A stretch of DNA of 64,000 bases from CAVQNQ01 sp963714205 (GTDB lineage Bacteria; Acidobacteriota; Terriglobia; Bryobacterales; Bryobacteraceae). The stretch spans positions 1 through 64,000 of the forward strand of contig CAVQNQ010000001.1 in assembly GCA_963714205.1 (NCBI GenBank), in the 5' to 3' direction. The notes under the pieces were generated by a model. The model worked only from the letters and a program-made list of their open reading frames with translations, was not told the origin of the DNA and ran no database searches. Shown in pieces: positions 55,301-64,000 of this stretch (its first letter is position 1; the number at the start of each line of letters is the position of its first letter). The translations under genes were made by a program, and so were the position numbers.

Positions 55301-55875
55301 TCGAGATAGACTTCGTTTTGGTATGTCTGGCCGCCGTTGAACGCGGCCGTGGAGGGGCCCGCGGCCTGTGTGCTGGAGTTGTCGACGCCGGGGACCAAGC
55401 CTACGAATTGCGTGGGATCCCGGGGGACTCCATTCATGGCCAGGGGAAGCGCCGCATAGACGTCGTTCTCCATGGTTGAACCGAGCGTTGCATCGTCGGT
55501 ATGCAGCACGGGTGGCGCGGCCTCCACCGTAATCGTCTGACTGGATGTTCCCAACTGCAACGTCGCATTGAACCCGAGGATTCCCAGGGCGACAACCACC
55601 AGGTGCTCCTGGGTGGTGGTTTGAAATCCATCCGCCTTAACGGTAACTGTATACTCGCCGGGCTGAAGAGGAGAAAGCACGAAGAACCCGGCATCGGTTG
55701 TCTTGCGGCTGGTTTGAACTCCCGTGGCCCCGTTCACCGCGACGACCGTGGCGCCGGCCACGATGGCTCCCGAAGGATCCGTGACCGTTCCTTGAATCGT
55801 TCCGCTCCCGCCCACCTGAGCGGTCGCTATCGCGACTGCCAGGAGCGCGGCCAACAAGCAGCTTATCACTCGCAT
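52387..55875 (-). CDS. Oar-like TonB-dependent receptor
   Basis: A 1162-aa outer-membrane receptor, intact. The ATG at 55875 has an AGGAGGACAACC ribosome site and gives a signal peptide (MRVISCLLAALLAVAIATAQ). A CnaB/carboxypeptidase-regulatory domain (GTIQGTVTDPSGAIVAGATV) follows, then a plug and a beta-barrel ending LQLNARITF with a terminal aromatic. It lies upstream of the PL22 lyase, so pectin fragments are the likely substrate, by context. The divergent sensor kinase shares the 240-bp region upstream. Confidence 0.92.
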   Translation of the reverse strand: MRVISCLLAALLAVAIATAQVGGSGTIQGTVTDPSGAIVAGATVVAVNGATGVQTSRKTTDAGFFVLSPLQPGEYTVTVKADGFQTTTQEHLVVVALGILGFNATLQLGTSSQTITVEAAPPVLHTDDATLGSTMENDVYAALPLAMNGVPRDPTQFVGLVPGVDNSSTQAAGPSTAAFNGGQTYQNEVYLEGLPLTSAGTEGDTRYLAFAVSVDAVDQFQVETNGAKAQYQGQGVENYVIKSGTNAFHGAAFEYFRNTDLDARGFFPAIRPVERQNEYGGLIGGPIKKNRIFFFTNYDGYRYDSGLNPTLQSVPTTTERTGDFSAFPAQIYDPASQTCAGAVCTRTPFAGNIIPTSRISPISQSLQSYLPAPTNANIQNNYLPSLPILVNTYNMTGKIDAFLSDRHRLSGFFANGHYATNFTGSLSQTGAGVLPEPYTQGRIVEEAVKMAQLHDTFTIRPTLLNQFSYSFNRIWIPLQNPTVSGDYPQKAGIKGLPPSVVDDTFPDITFSGGTNAPGNWQGTNAHFYNEAANTFTAQDNIMWVKGKHSLIFGAQFQALQDNENFALVAAFTFTNTQTAGYNAAGTLQASQGNAYASYLLGALSSSAINQNAIGETGGRYKDWATYVQDDWKVSSRLTLNLGLRWDYMGPFYEVNNLMSYFNPNLANAAAGGHPGALEFVGNSTDSCNCRTPIPSHYKNLGPRFGAAYRLDDKTVLRAGYSLMYVHAGGVGGRNNSRQGLSQLGYTATNNATSPGNNAPAYYWDNGVPPIAQAPPFLDPTYGTGYIPTNPTGAQNPTYGDPVTGGKPPYYENWNFGVQRALTSTMTLGVAYTASLGKFLPGPDNGSGSPLNITPLQYVALGPLLTATANAANIASANAIIPGIALPFSNFTGTVGQMLRPFPQYGAISSPWFNVGQSSYQGLQITFNRRISRGLTFSGGYTFSKELDNLVTSPRNPFNYSLERARGTIDHRHVVTGALAYQLPFGAGRALNPSAAPLSAIISRWTVSSVVTFATGAPLVLSASGCNAGGILGTCYPNYNPSWSGDIRINGSYGSGNVLGSSPTSYLDRTAFVDPAAYTVGNVPRSGVYGLNAPYNADVDLSVRREFALRERIRLAVQADAFNVNNAVHFGAPGLNPDQASFGTLTSQTNQARKLQLNARITF

Positions 55876-55976
55876 GGTTGTCCTCCACGAATCACGTTTG
55901 AAACTAAACCCGGCTCTGCACGGCCCGCACGGCGTACGTGCCTGGAGGCAGAGCCATCCCTGTCGCATCGCGGTTT

Positions 55977-56005
55977 ATTCTATTGCATATGTTCCAAATT
56001 GTCAT
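55977..56005 (-). promoter_or_regulatory. Sigma-70 promoter candidate for the second TonB receptor
   Basis: Minus strand: ATGACA (56000-56005) and TAGAAT (55977-55982) with 17 bp between. Both hexamers match consensus at 5/6. The leader to the ATG at 55875 would be about 95 bases. Confidence 0.5.
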
Positions 56006-56116
56006 TAGCATTTCGGCTTACTCTGGGCTATGCGAATAGCATAGGCGCAACTACTCTTCTTGCATAGGATAAGGGCGCCTGGCTTGGCGGTATGCTTGGG
56101 AATTGAAATATCGGAC

Positions 56117-59107
56117 ATGACCCCCTCGCGCAGGTTCGTCCGCAGTTCGCGCCGGCCCGTCGCCGCCCTGGGATGGGTGGTTCTGGGCTGGCTCTGGGCG
56201 TTGCCCGCGCCGCCCGCCGGCGCCGAGGAAGCGGGCTTGGCGGCCTCGGCTGCCGGTTACCGGATCGACTTCTGGCGCGAGGCGGAGGGGCTGCCCCAGT
56301 CTCGAATCAGGACCGTCGCGCAGACTCATGACGGCTATATCTGGCTGGGCACCGACGGCGGCGCCGTCCGCTTCAATGGCGCCAGCTTCACGGCGTTCAC
56401 GGTGGAAACCGGAAGCCTGAAGGACAACGAGGTGTGGGCACTCGAGGAAGACGACGAGCACGCTCTCTGGATCGGAACCTATGGAGGCGGCCTCACCCGC
56501 CTCAAGGATGGCCGGTTCAAGACCTTCACGACCGCCGAAGGCTTGCCCGACGATATCGTCACGCGCATCGAGAAGGACGCGTCTGGGGACCTCTGGATCG
56601 CCACGGCGAGCGGCTTCAGCCGCTATTCGCACGGTCGCTTCACGCGCATCGAGTCGCCGGATAGAGATGCTACCGCCACGCGCGACACAATTTGCGCGAG
56701 CTCGCCCAACAACGTGTTCGTGGCCACCAGCTCGCAAGTGTTCCGTTTCTCGAACGGCCGCTTCGAGCCGCTCGGTGGTCTCGTCCGGAAAGGCGATGGC
56801 TCGATTGAGAAACTGATCTGCGCCGCCGATGGTTCATTCTGGATCGGCTTCGCTAACGGGGCGATTAAGAACTGGAAGGACGGCAGGGTTGGCATATTCA
56901 TCCCACACGGGCCAGCCGCGCCGATTACATCGCTCTATGAAGACCCCGCCGGCGGCGTGTGGGCGGCCTCGGGGCGGACCATTTACCAGCTGCGGAACGG
57001 ACGATTTGAACCATTGCCTTTGGACGATGAGAGCACGGGCCTGGGCACGGTGTACAGCATGCATCTCGATCGCGAAGGCAGCCTCTGGGTGGGACTCCAA
57101 TCGAACGGGCTGGCCCGCCTCCGCATGAAGCAGATCTCCACCCTGCCCACTCCGGAAGGGGCGCCCGATGACATTGCGCGCTGCGTCTATCAGGACCGGA
57201 AGGGCGATATCTGGGTAGGAACGTCCAGCGGGTTCGGCCGGTACCGCGACGGGAAGTTGCTGTCGCACACGAGCCTTCCCGCGGAGCGTGCGGGACCCGT
57301 GCGTTCTTTCGCGGAAGACCCGCAAGGGCGCTTATGGATTGCGGCCGGCAAGGACCTGCTGCTGCTCGAGCGCGGCCGCTTGACTGATTGCCCCGGCTGG
57401 CGGCCGTCTTCCCTGATCACGGTGATTTACAGAGACAGCGTTGGCGGCATGTGGGTTGGAACCGACTGGGATGGCCTATACCAGTGGACCGGAGAGGCTT
57501 TCCGGAATTACCGCAGCCGGGATGGATTGGCCGGAAATCGCATTCGCGCGATACTGCGCGACCACCGGGGCGCGCTCTGGATCAGCGCGGTGGGAGCCGG
57601 TGTAAGCCGGTTTTCTGAAGGGCGGTTCACCAATTATGGAACCGGCACGGGCTTGGCCGGGAATCGTGTCTACGCCATTCACGAAGACGAGGGCGGCGCG
57701 CTGTGGTTCGCCACGCGGAACGGGCTGACGCGGCTCAAGGATGGAAAGTTCTTCTCCTATACCTCGGCATCGGGCCTGTTAGTCGATTTTCTCTATAGCA
57801 TTCTCGACGACGGACTGGGCAACTTCTGGTTCAGCTCCGCGCAAGGGCTGTTCAAGGTTGGTAAAGCCGAATTGGCGGACTTCGCGGACGGGCGGGTCAA
57901 GAGAGTCGCATCGGTGAGTTATGGCGTGCGGGATGGGATGAAAACACGCGCGTGCAACGTAGGCAACCAGCCTATTGCGTGGAAGACCGGCGGCGGGCTG
58001 ATGATGTTCAGTTCCTTGAAGGGCGTGGTGGTGGTAGACCCGAGCCGCTTGATGTCCAGTTCTTACATCCCTCCGGTGCATATCGAAAACGTCAGCGTGA
58101 ACCGGCGTCCGCAACCGCTGGACCGGGAACCCAGTCTGTCGCTGGGCGCCGGGGAGGTGGAAATCGATTATGCCGCGCTCAGCTATCTGGATCCAGAACG
58201 AATTCGATTCAAGTACATGTTGCAAGGTTCCGATAGCGATTGGGTGGATGCGGGCGGGAGGAGATTCGCGTACTATGCCAATCTGCGGCCCGGCCGGTAC
58301 GTTTTCCGCGTGATTGCCGGCACGGTCGGCGGATCGTGGAACGAAGCCGGCGCGTCGTTCGGATTCTATCTGAGGCCGCATTTCTATCAGACCCGGACGT
58401 TTCTCGGGGCCGTCGTCGTGGGTGCGCTGCTGCTGGCCTGGCTGCTATTCAGACTTCGCATGCATGAGTTGAAGGCCCGCTATTCCGCGGTCCTGGCCGA
58501 GCGCAACCGGATTTCCCAGGACATCCACGACACCTTCGCGCAAAATCTCGCCGGCATCGCGTTGCAGTTGGATTCGCTGACCATGCAGTTGGAGGAGATT
58601 CCCCAAGGTCTTCGGGAGAGGCTCGACGAAGCCTCCAATCTGACGCGCTACAGCCTGGCGGAAGTCAGGCGCGCCGTGGGGGATCTCCGTTCCGACGAAC
58701 TGGAAAAAGAAGAGCTGCCGGTGGCGTTGCCGGCGATCGCCAGAAAGATGGCGGCTAACTCCCCGATTGAGCCTGCCGTCCAAGTAGTGGGCACGCCGAA
58801 ACGGCTGAACCCGGTGGCAGAGAAGAATCTGCTGCGCATTTTTCAGGAGGCCCTGGCCAACGCGATCAAACACGCCCATGCCCGGGCGATCGACATTGAG
58901 TTGAGGTACGAGCGCGAGGATCTCGTCTTGTGCGTACGGGACGACGGGTGTGGCTTTAATGCGGAGAGCGCGATTCCGCTCGGAATCGGACACTACGGGC
59001 TGACCGGCATGCGCGAGCGAACCGAGAGGATCGGCGGACGGCTTACGCTCCGCAGCGCGCCCGGCGAGGGAACCGAATTGCTGATCGTCGTGCCGTTCTC
59101 GGCCTAG
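56117..59107 (+). CDS. Two-component sensor histidine kinase with propeller periplasmic domain
   Basis: A 996-aa sensor. After an N-terminal signal/anchor (AALGWVVLGWLWALPAPPAG), residues 50-650 hold repeated propeller blades (two-component-regulator propeller, Reg_prop) with recurring DGYIWLGTDGG and GLWVGT-like units. A Y_Y_Y domain (about 670-760) precedes one membrane helix (LGAVVVGALLLAWLLFRL). The HisKA_3 helix has the phosphoacceptor H804 in ISQDIHDTFAQN; the ATPase has NAIKHAHARA and VRDDGCGF. It is a NarX-like kinase for the regulator that follows 14 bases later. It is divergent from the TonB receptor, the layout of a sugar-sensing regulator. Confidence 0.93.
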   Translation: MTPSRRFVRSSRRPVAALGWVVLGWLWALPAPPAGAEEAGLAASAAGYRIDFWREAEGLPQSRIRTVAQTHDGYIWLGTDGGAVRFNGASFTAFTVETGSLKDNEVWALEEDDEHALWIGTYGGGLTRLKDGRFKTFTTAEGLPDDIVTRIEKDASGDLWIATASGFSRYSHGRFTRIESPDRDATATRDTICASSPNNVFVATSSQVFRFSNGRFEPLGGLVRKGDGSIEKLICAADGSFWIGFANGAIKNWKDGRVGIFIPHGPAAPITSLYEDPAGGVWAASGRTIYQLRNGRFEPLPLDDESTGLGTVYSMHLDREGSLWVGLQSNGLARLRMKQISTLPTPEGAPDDIARCVYQDRKGDIWVGTSSGFGRYRDGKLLSHTSLPAERAGPVRSFAEDPQGRLWIAAGKDLLLLERGRLTDCPGWRPSSLITVIYRDSVGGMWVGTDWDGLYQWTGEAFRNYRSRDGLAGNRIRAILRDHRGALWISAVGAGVSRFSEGRFTNYGTGTGLAGNRVYAIHEDEGGALWFATRNGLTRLKDGKFFSYTSASGLLVDFLYSILDDGLGNFWFSSAQGLFKVGKAELADFADGRVKRVASVSYGVRDGMKTRACNVGNQPIAWKTGGGLMMFSSLKGVVVVDPSRLMSSSYIPPVHIENVSVNRRPQPLDREPSLSLGAGEVEIDYAALSYLDPERIRFKYMLQGSDSDWVDAGGRRFAYYANLRPGRYVFRVIAGTVGGSWNEAGASFGFYLRPHFYQTRTFLGAVVVGALLLAWLLFRLRMHELKARYSAVLAERNRISQDIHDTFAQNLAGIALQLDSLTMQLEEIPQGLRERLDEASNLTRYSLAEVRRAVGDLRSDELEKEELPVALPAIARKMAANSPIEPAVQVVGTPKRLNPVAEKNLLRIFQEALANAIKHAHARAIDIELRYEREDLVLCVRDDGCGFNAESAIPLGIGHYGLTGMRERTERIGGRLTLRSAPGEGTELLIVVPFSA

Positions 59108-59121
59108 AGAAGGAACGAACT

Positions 59122-59754
59122 ATGAGCCAGGCGCCGCAGATTCGAATCATGATCGTGGAAGATCATTTTGTGGTCCGCGTGGGGCTCAAGGCGATCATCA
59201 ACAGCCAGCCGGACATGGTGACCGTGGCTGAGGCCGCCAACGGGAAGCAGGCCATCGAAGCCTTCGAGCAATTCCAGCCCGATGTGACGCTCATGGACTT
59301 GCGGATCCCGGGCCTGAACGGAATCGGCGCCATTAGCGGGATCATCGAGAAATTTCCGCGCGCCCGGATCATCGTGTTATCGACCTACGGCGGAGACGAG
59401 AACGTCTCGCGGGCTTTCAAGGCGGGCGCCCGGGCGTACTTCCTGAAGGACGTCAAGGGCCAGGAACTGGTGGATGCGATCCGCGCGGTCCACGAAGGAC
59501 AACGGCCGCTTCCGCCGGAGATCGCCTCACAACTGGCGGACAGTCTGCCGCGCACGCCGTTGAGCGCGCGGGAACTGGAGATTCTGAGACTGATCGCGAA
59601 GGGTAAGTCGAACAAAGAGATCGCGGCCGATCTCACGATCGGCGAGGGGACGGTCAGAGTTCATGCCAGCAACCTCTTTGCGAAACTGGGCTGCAGCGAC
59701 CGGGCGCAGGCTGTGGCGGAGGCATTTCGCCGGGGCATTATCGACGTCGAGTGA
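59122..59754 (+). CDS. LuxR/NarL-type response regulator
   Basis: A 210-aa regulator. The receiver domain has IVEDHFVVRVGLK, the phosphoacceptor D59 in VTLMDLRIPG, and LKDVKGQEL with the conserved Lys. The C-terminal LuxR helix-turn-helix is LSARELEILRLIAKGKSNKE onwards. It probably pairs with the sensor kinase upstream and controls the TonB receptor and lyase genes; target sites are not known. Confidence 0.96.
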   Translation: MSQAPQIRIMIVEDHFVVRVGLKAIINSQPDMVTVAEAANGKQAIEAFEQFQPDVTLMDLRIPGLNGIGAISGIIEKFPRARIIVLSTYGGDENVSRAFKAGARAYFLKDVKGQELVDAIRAVHEGQRPLPPEIASQLADSLPRTPLSARELEILRLIAKGKSNKEIAADLTIGEGTVRVHASNLFAKLGCSDRAQAVAEAFRRGIIDVE

Positions 59755-59783
59755 AGAGGCAGGCGGGGGCGTGGTCTCGAACT

Positions 59784-60785
59784 TCAAAGTCTTACCAGGG
59801 CCTTGCCCATGTTCTCACCGTGGAACAAGCCAATGAATGCGCGGGGCGCATTTTCCAGACCCTCGTAAATCGTTTCCCGATACTGCAGGCGGCCTTCCTT
59901 CAGCCAGAGCGCCATCTGCCTGCGGCCCTCTGGAAAGCGGCGCGCCCATCGCGACACAATGAACCCCTCGACTCGCAGTTGCTTGACGAGGATCTCCGTG
60001 AGCGGCCGCGGTCCGATATCCCTCGAACGGTCATTGTATTGCGAAATCTGCCCGCATACCGCTACCCGCCCCCACGTATTCATCAAGGGGAACACGGCGT
60101 CCGCTAACTCGCCGCCGACGTTCTCGAAATAGCAGTCAATTCCATGCGGACACATCCGCGCCAGAGTCTCCGCGTAAGGCCGATCCGTGTGATAGTTCAG
60201 GACCGCGTCGAATCCAAGGGACTTCACGTATTCGATCTTCCCGGCCGTCCCAGCCGTCCCCACCACACGGCAGCCAAGTATCTTGGCGATTTGTCCCGCG
60301 GCCGAACCCACCGCGCCCGCCGCCGCGGAGACCAGCACAGTCTCACCGGCCTTCGGCGCGCATAGCTCCGTCACTCCGAAATAGGCGGTCATGCCCGGCA
60401 TCCCCAGGATTCCGATGGCGGTGGAAACCGGGAATTCCGTGGAATCGACTCGCCGGACTCTGGTAGCTTCGATAGCCACATAATCTTGCCAGCCCCAGAG
60501 TCCAGTCACGATCTCTCCGGGCTGAAAATCATTGTGCAGCGAGGCAGCCACTTCGCCGACGGCGGTGCTCTCCATGACTGCGCCAACCGGTATAGGATCG
60601 ACGTAGGATCGCTTCCCGGTTATGCGCCCGCGCAGATAAGGGTCGACGGAAACCCACAGCGTGCGAACGAGCAAGCCATTTGCCGGACAAGCGGGAACAG
60701 CAACCTCATCCATCCGGAAATCCGAGTCCTGGGGCATCCCTGCCGGTACGGCGGCAAGCAAGATACGGCGACTTCGATCAGGCAT
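59784..60785 (-). CDS. NADP-dependent zinc-free MDR oxidoreductase, CurA-like
   Basis: A 333-aa medium-chain reductase/dehydrogenase. Features: VDPYLRGRI, then VLVSAAAGAVGSAAGQIAKI, the NADP-binding glycine motif, and CYFENVGGELAD near the C-terminus. Lack of the zinc Cys set points to the leukotriene B4/2-alkenal reductase-like subgroup. The start is either the ATG at 60785 or at 60803; 60785 gives the better family length. The frame is open much further, but without support. It faces the response regulator gene. Confidence 0.88.
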   Translation of the reverse strand: MPDRSRRILLAAVPAGMPQDSDFRMDEVAVPACPANGLLVRTLWVSVDPYLRGRITGKRSYVDPIPVGAVMESTAVGEVAASLHNDFQPGEIVTGLWGWQDYVAIEATRVRRVDSTEFPVSTAIGILGMPGMTAYFGVTELCAPKAGETVLVSAAAGAVGSAAGQIAKILGCRVVGTAGTAGKIEYVKSLGFDAVLNYHTDRPYAETLARMCPHGIDCYFENVGGELADAVFPLMNTWGRVAVCGQISQYNDRSRDIGPRPLTEILVKQLRVEGFIVSRWARRFPEGRRQMALWLKEGRLQYRETIYEGLENAPRAFIGLFHGENMGKALVRL

Positions 60786-60839
60786 AAGCATAAGTACACC
60801 CATAGTAGCGGATAGGCGCCGCACCCGCGCTTGCCGTTC

Positions 60840-60848
60840 TGCTACAAT
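60840..60848 (+). promoter_or_regulatory. Extended -10 box TGCTACAAT before the epimerase gene
   Basis: TG-C-TACAAT ends eight bases before the ATG at 60857. It has the extended -10 form and would give a near-leaderless mRNA. Confidence 0.45.
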
Positions 60849-60856
60849 CGGCGGCC

Positions 60857-61891
60857 ATGAAGGTCGCGCGTCGCGTTGTGTATCGTTGCTCTGCCGGTTT
60901 TCGGCCAGTATTCGGCTCGCCGGGAAGGCGGCGTCGTTCGCCTGGAGGACGCCGGGCACCAGACCGTCGTGTCGATCAGTGCCCTCCAACGGCAATGCCG
61001 CTTTGGAGATGAAGGTGAAAGGGAAGGACGTCGTTCGCTGCCCCTACGCTTCGGCCGCGGAGTTCTCGAAGGCGCAGCGGGGCCAGCGGCATTCCGTTCC
61101 TGTCGCCTTGGGCCAACCGGCTGGACGAGCCGGCTTTCTACGCCAACGGGAAGAAGTACGTATTCAAGCTGGAGCTGGGGAATGTCCGTTGGTCCGATGG
61201 GCAAGCGACTCCTGACTTCGTGACGAATGCTTCTCAATGGGAAGTGACGGAGATCAAGTCAGATGCGAATGCCGCCTGGGTGACCAGCCGTTTGGAATTC
61301 TACCGGCAGCCCGATTGGATGGCCCAGTTTCCGTTTGCCCACACGATCGAGATAACCCACAGGCTGCGGGATGGGATCCTGGAGGTCCACACGGTATTGA
61401 ATAATCTCAGCGCCGAGCCTATGCCGGTCTCCATCGGCTTCCATCCTTTCTACCAGGTGAACGACGCACCGCGGGATCAGTGGACCATCGCCATCGGCGC
61501 GCGTACCCAATGGATCCTGAACCCAAAGAACATCCCCACGGGCGAAACACGCCCCATCGAGCAGTTCCTGCCCAACCCGCGGAGCACTCCGCTCAAAGGA
61601 CTGAGCCTCGACCACGTCTTCAGCGACCTCATCCGGGATGCCTCGGGCAGGGCCACCATGCGGCTCCAGGGAAAGTCCGAGACGGTGGAAGCGATCTTCG
61701 GCCCGAATTTCAAGGGGGTGGTCGTTTTTTCGCCAGGCGGAGCGGCCAACAACTTCATCTGCTTTGAGCCGATGGCCGCGATCACCGATGCGCTCAATCT
61801 TTCGCAGAAGGGTATCTACAAAGAGCTGCAATACATTTCGCCCGGTCACACCTGGCAGGAGAGCTTCTGGATCAAGCCGAGCGGATTCTGA
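60857..61891 (+). CDS. Aldose 1-epimerase-like protein, frame broken by several indels
   Basis: About 345 residues. It interconverts sugar anomers. The C-terminal 270 residues are intact in frame from about 61085: GIPFLSPWANRLDEP, SIGFHPFYQVND with the catalytic His, and CFEPMAAITDALN near the end. The first 230 bases hold three frame changes (about 60870, 60980 and 61085), after which family sequence continues each time (FGQYSARREGGVVRL, then AALEMKVKGKDVVRC). Sequence error is likelier than a decayed gene because the rest is clean. It precedes the GH3 gene by 19 bases. Confidence 0.8.
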
Positions 61892-61910
61892 CGTGGATTA
61901 GAGGACTCAC

Positions 61911-64000
61911 ATGCGGCTTTTTTGTTCTTTGCTCCTGACTCTGACTCTGGGCGGAGCGCTATGGGCCGCCGATCCATTTCGCGATCCCAAACTGCCGATC
62001 GAGGAGCGGGTGAACAACCTGGTCTCCCTGATGACCTTGGACGAGCAGATCGCTTTCCTGGGTCAGATGACGCCGGCCATCGAACGTCTCGGCATCAAGA
62101 GCTTCACCAACTTCACCGAGGGCCTGCACGGCCTGGGGTGGGCGGCCGGAGGCAGCATCACGTCCACGCAGTTTCCGCAGGACATCGGGATGGCTTCCAC
62201 TTGGGATCCGGACCTGCTGCGGCAAATGGGCGCGGCGGTGGGATACGAAACGCGAATCTACAACGTGAAGACCGAGGGAAAGCGCGTCGGCCTGGCCATC
62301 CGCGCGCCTATGGTGGACCTGGGGCGGGAACCGCGCTGGGGCCGTAACGAGGAGTCGTACGGCGAGGACCCGTTCCTTGACGGCTCTCTGGCGGTTGCCA
62401 TTGTCAAGGGTTTACAGGGCGACAACGCCAGGTACCTCCAGGTGGCCTCGACCCTCAAGCACTTCGTCGCCAACAACAACGAGCAGGGCCGGACCAGAAC
62501 CAACTCCGTCATGGACGAGCGCGATCTAAGGGAGTACTTTCTGGTGCCCTTCCAAAAGGCGATCACCGAAGGCCACGCTCAGTCCTTCATGGTGGCTTAC
62601 AACCTTCTCAACGGCGCTCCCTGCACGGCCCACCCCATTCTGCGTAGCATCGTGATGAAGGAATGGGGATTCGACGGCATGATCTGCACCGATGCGGGCG
62701 GCATGCCCAACCTGATGCGCTCCCAGAAGGTGGTTCCCAGCCTGCCGGAAGCGGCGGCCATGGCGGTCAAGGCGGGTGTCACGGTTTTCCTCGACCAGCA
62801 CGCCAGCTACGTAAAGGAAGGGCTCGAGAAGAACCTCCTCACCGAGGCCGATATTGTAGATCGGGTCAAAGGCAACCTCCGAATGCGGATGCGTCTGGGA
62901 GAGTTCGATCCGCCGGAACTGGTTCCCTACAGCGCCATCACGGGGAAGGAAGAACCCTGGTACGGCGCGAAGCACAAAGCTCTTTCGCGGTTGGTGACCG
63001 ATAAATCGATTGTGCTGCTGAAGAACGAAAACAACATTCTTCCTCTTAATAAGACCACCATTCACTCCATCGCCATCATCGGCGGCAGCGCCAACGAAGT
63101 CTTCCCGGATTGGTACGCCGGCACCCTGCCTTACGCGGTGACGCCCGTCGAGGGCATCCGGGCCAAGGTGGGCCCCGCCGTGCATGTGCGCTACGTGCGA
63201 GACAACATCAACAATCGGATGGCGTCCAACATAGCGGCCGATTCCGACGTGGCGATTGTGTTCGTCGGCAACAACCCGACCTGCGGAGCAGCGTTCGGCC
63301 GGGGTTGCCTGCCATCCGAGGGCAAGGAAGGCGTGGACCGCACGGAAATCGACTTGCCCAAGGAGCAGTCGGATCTGGTCAACCAGATTTTCAAAGCCAA
63401 TCCGAAAACCGTAGTCGTGCTGAAAGCGAGTTTTCCATACGCCATCAACAGCATCCAGGAGAGCGTGCCGGGCATCGTCTACATGGCGCATGCCAGCCAG
63501 GAAGAAGGCAACGCGCTGGCCGATGTCCTGTTTGGCGACTACAATCCCGCGGGCCGGCTGGTGCAAACCTGGGTCAAATCCGTGGACGACCTTCCCGACA
63601 TGATGGACTACAACATCCGCAAGGGCCGGACCTACATGTATTTCAAGGGGCAGCCGCTCTATCCGTTCGGCTATGGCCTGAGCTACACAACCTTCCAGTA
63701 TTCCAATCTTCGCACCAGTGCGGAGACCGTAGGCGGCAAGGGACAAATCACGGTGAGCGTGACGGTGAAAAACAGCGGCATGCGGCTGGGCGATGAGGTT
63801 GTCCAAATGTACGTGCAGCACGTGGGCTCCGCCGTGGAGCGGCCGATCGAGCAACTGCGGGGATTCAAGAGGATCAGCTTGAAGCCGGGCGAGTTGCAGA
63901 CGGTTCAGATGCCGCTCAAAGGCGCGGATCTGGCCTATTGGGACGTGGCCAACGAGAGCTGGGTGGTGGAGAACGACAAGCTCAAGATCATGGTCGGGGC
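61911..64000 (+). CDS. GH3 family beta-glycosidase, N-terminal part, cut by window edge
   Basis: A secreted glycoside hydrolase 3, open to the window end (696 visible codons). Signal peptide MRLFCSLLLTLTLGGALWAA. The (beta/alpha)8 domain has EERVNNLVSLMTLDEQI, REPRWGRNEESYGEDP and KHFVANNN. The nucleophile is D261 in GMICTDAGGM. The second domain has VLLKNENNILPL, and an FN3-like C-terminal domain follows (SVTVKNSGMRLGDEVVQ). Family type resembles beta-xylosidase or glucosidase; the substrate is not certain. It follows the epimerase closely, so they may be one operon. Confidence 0.93.
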   Translation, partial: MRLFCSLLLTLTLGGALWAADPFRDPKLPIEERVNNLVSLMTLDEQIAFLGQMTPAIERLGIKSFTNFTEGLHGLGWAAGGSITSTQFPQDIGMASTWDPDLLRQMGAAVGYETRIYNVKTEGKRVGLAIRAPMVDLGREPRWGRNEESYGEDPFLDGSLAVAIVKGLQGDNARYLQVASTLKHFVANNNEQGRTRTNSVMDERDLREYFLVPFQKAITEGHAQSFMVAYNLLNGAPCTAHPILRSIVMKEWGFDGMICTDAGGMPNLMRSQKVVPSLPEAAAMAVKAGVTVFLDQHASYVKEGLEKNLLTEADIVDRVKGNLRMRMRLGEFDPPELVPYSAITGKEEPWYGAKHKALSRLVTDKSIVLLKNENNILPLNKTTIHSIAIIGGSANEVFPDWYAGTLPYAVTPVEGIRAKVGPAVHVRYVRDNINNRMASNIAADSDVAIVFVGNNPTCGAAFGRGCLPSEGKEGVDRTEIDLPKEQSDLVNQIFKANPKTVVVLKASFPYAINSIQESVPGIVYMAHASQEEGNALADVLFGDYNPAGRLVQTWVKSVDDLPDMMDYNIRKGRTYMYFKGQPLYPFGYGLSYTTFQYSNLRTSAETVGGKGQITVSVTVKNSGMRLGDEVVQMYVQHVGSAVERPIEQLRGFKRISLKPGELQTVQMPLKGADLAYWDVANESWVVENDKLKIMVG

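Noticed and set aside
52933..55479. An 848-codon open frame on the plus strand
   Set aside because: Antisense to the intact second TonB receptor; no ribosome site or family resemblance.

Overview
The window looks like a chromosome piece from a soil-type Acidobacteriota, probably of the Solibacter/Bryobacter kind. The grounds are the high G+C content, two very large Oar-like TonB-dependent receptors with an N-terminal carboxypeptidase-regulatory domain, many secreted or Tat-exported enzymes (DUF362, aldo/keto reductase, radical SAM), CAZymes for plant polysaccharides, and a sensor kinase with a two-component-regulator propeller. This assignment is an inference; there is no rRNA or other formal marker in the window.

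Layout. 1-4.8 kb is an accessory, defence-like region on the minus strand: the N-terminal half of a type I restriction HsdR, a PD-(D/E)XK protein, and a tightly overlapping DUF4258-DUF2283-DUF1828/1829 operon. It ends near a tRNA-Ala 3' fragment that looks like an old attachment site. An intact ISL3-type insertion sequence with perfect ends and a perfect 8-bp target duplication follows (4770-6557). 6.7-19 kb holds a secreted cupin-like protein, a GH53 galactanase, a DUF362 protein with a partner gene, a first TonB receptor, a Tat-exported ferredoxin-type aldo/keto reductase and a PQQ-like propeller protein. 19-33.4 kb is mostly housekeeping: ComM, PilZ, an NYN/LOTUS protein, a compact trpC-trpF-trpB-trpA-chorismate mutase-aroF-tyrA operon, an OmpA-like protein, a phosphoesterase, prfB with its programmed +1 frameshift, a Sua5/TsaC protein and tRNA-Leu(CAA).

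33.5-39.3 kb carries a fused spermidine-synthase-like membrane protein facing an AmmeMemoRadiSam cassette (DUF362, radical SAM, MEMO-AMMECR1 fusion). All three members of that cassette carry N-terminal export or anchor signals. 39.4-47.9 kb runs rightward: larC, metG, tatD, a polyprenyl synthetase, a second copy of the cupin-like protein, ribokinase, a PHPLFD-repeat protein and a sulfotransferase-like protein. A second insertion sequence (about 48295-49847) precedes a carbohydrate locus: an exported DapA-superfamily protein, a PL22 oligogalacturonate lyase, a second TonB receptor, and a divergent propeller sensor kinase with a LuxR-type regulator. This set has the shape of a pectin-utilisation locus. 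A quinone-oxidoreductase-like gene, an aldose epimerase and a GH3 glycosidase cut by the window edge finish the sequence.

Caution for users: at least eleven single-base indels break otherwise well conserved genes, including essential ones (metG, trpB, trpF). I read these mostly as consensus errors in the assembly rather than real pseudogenes. The UGA in prfB is the exception, because it matches the known recoding signal.
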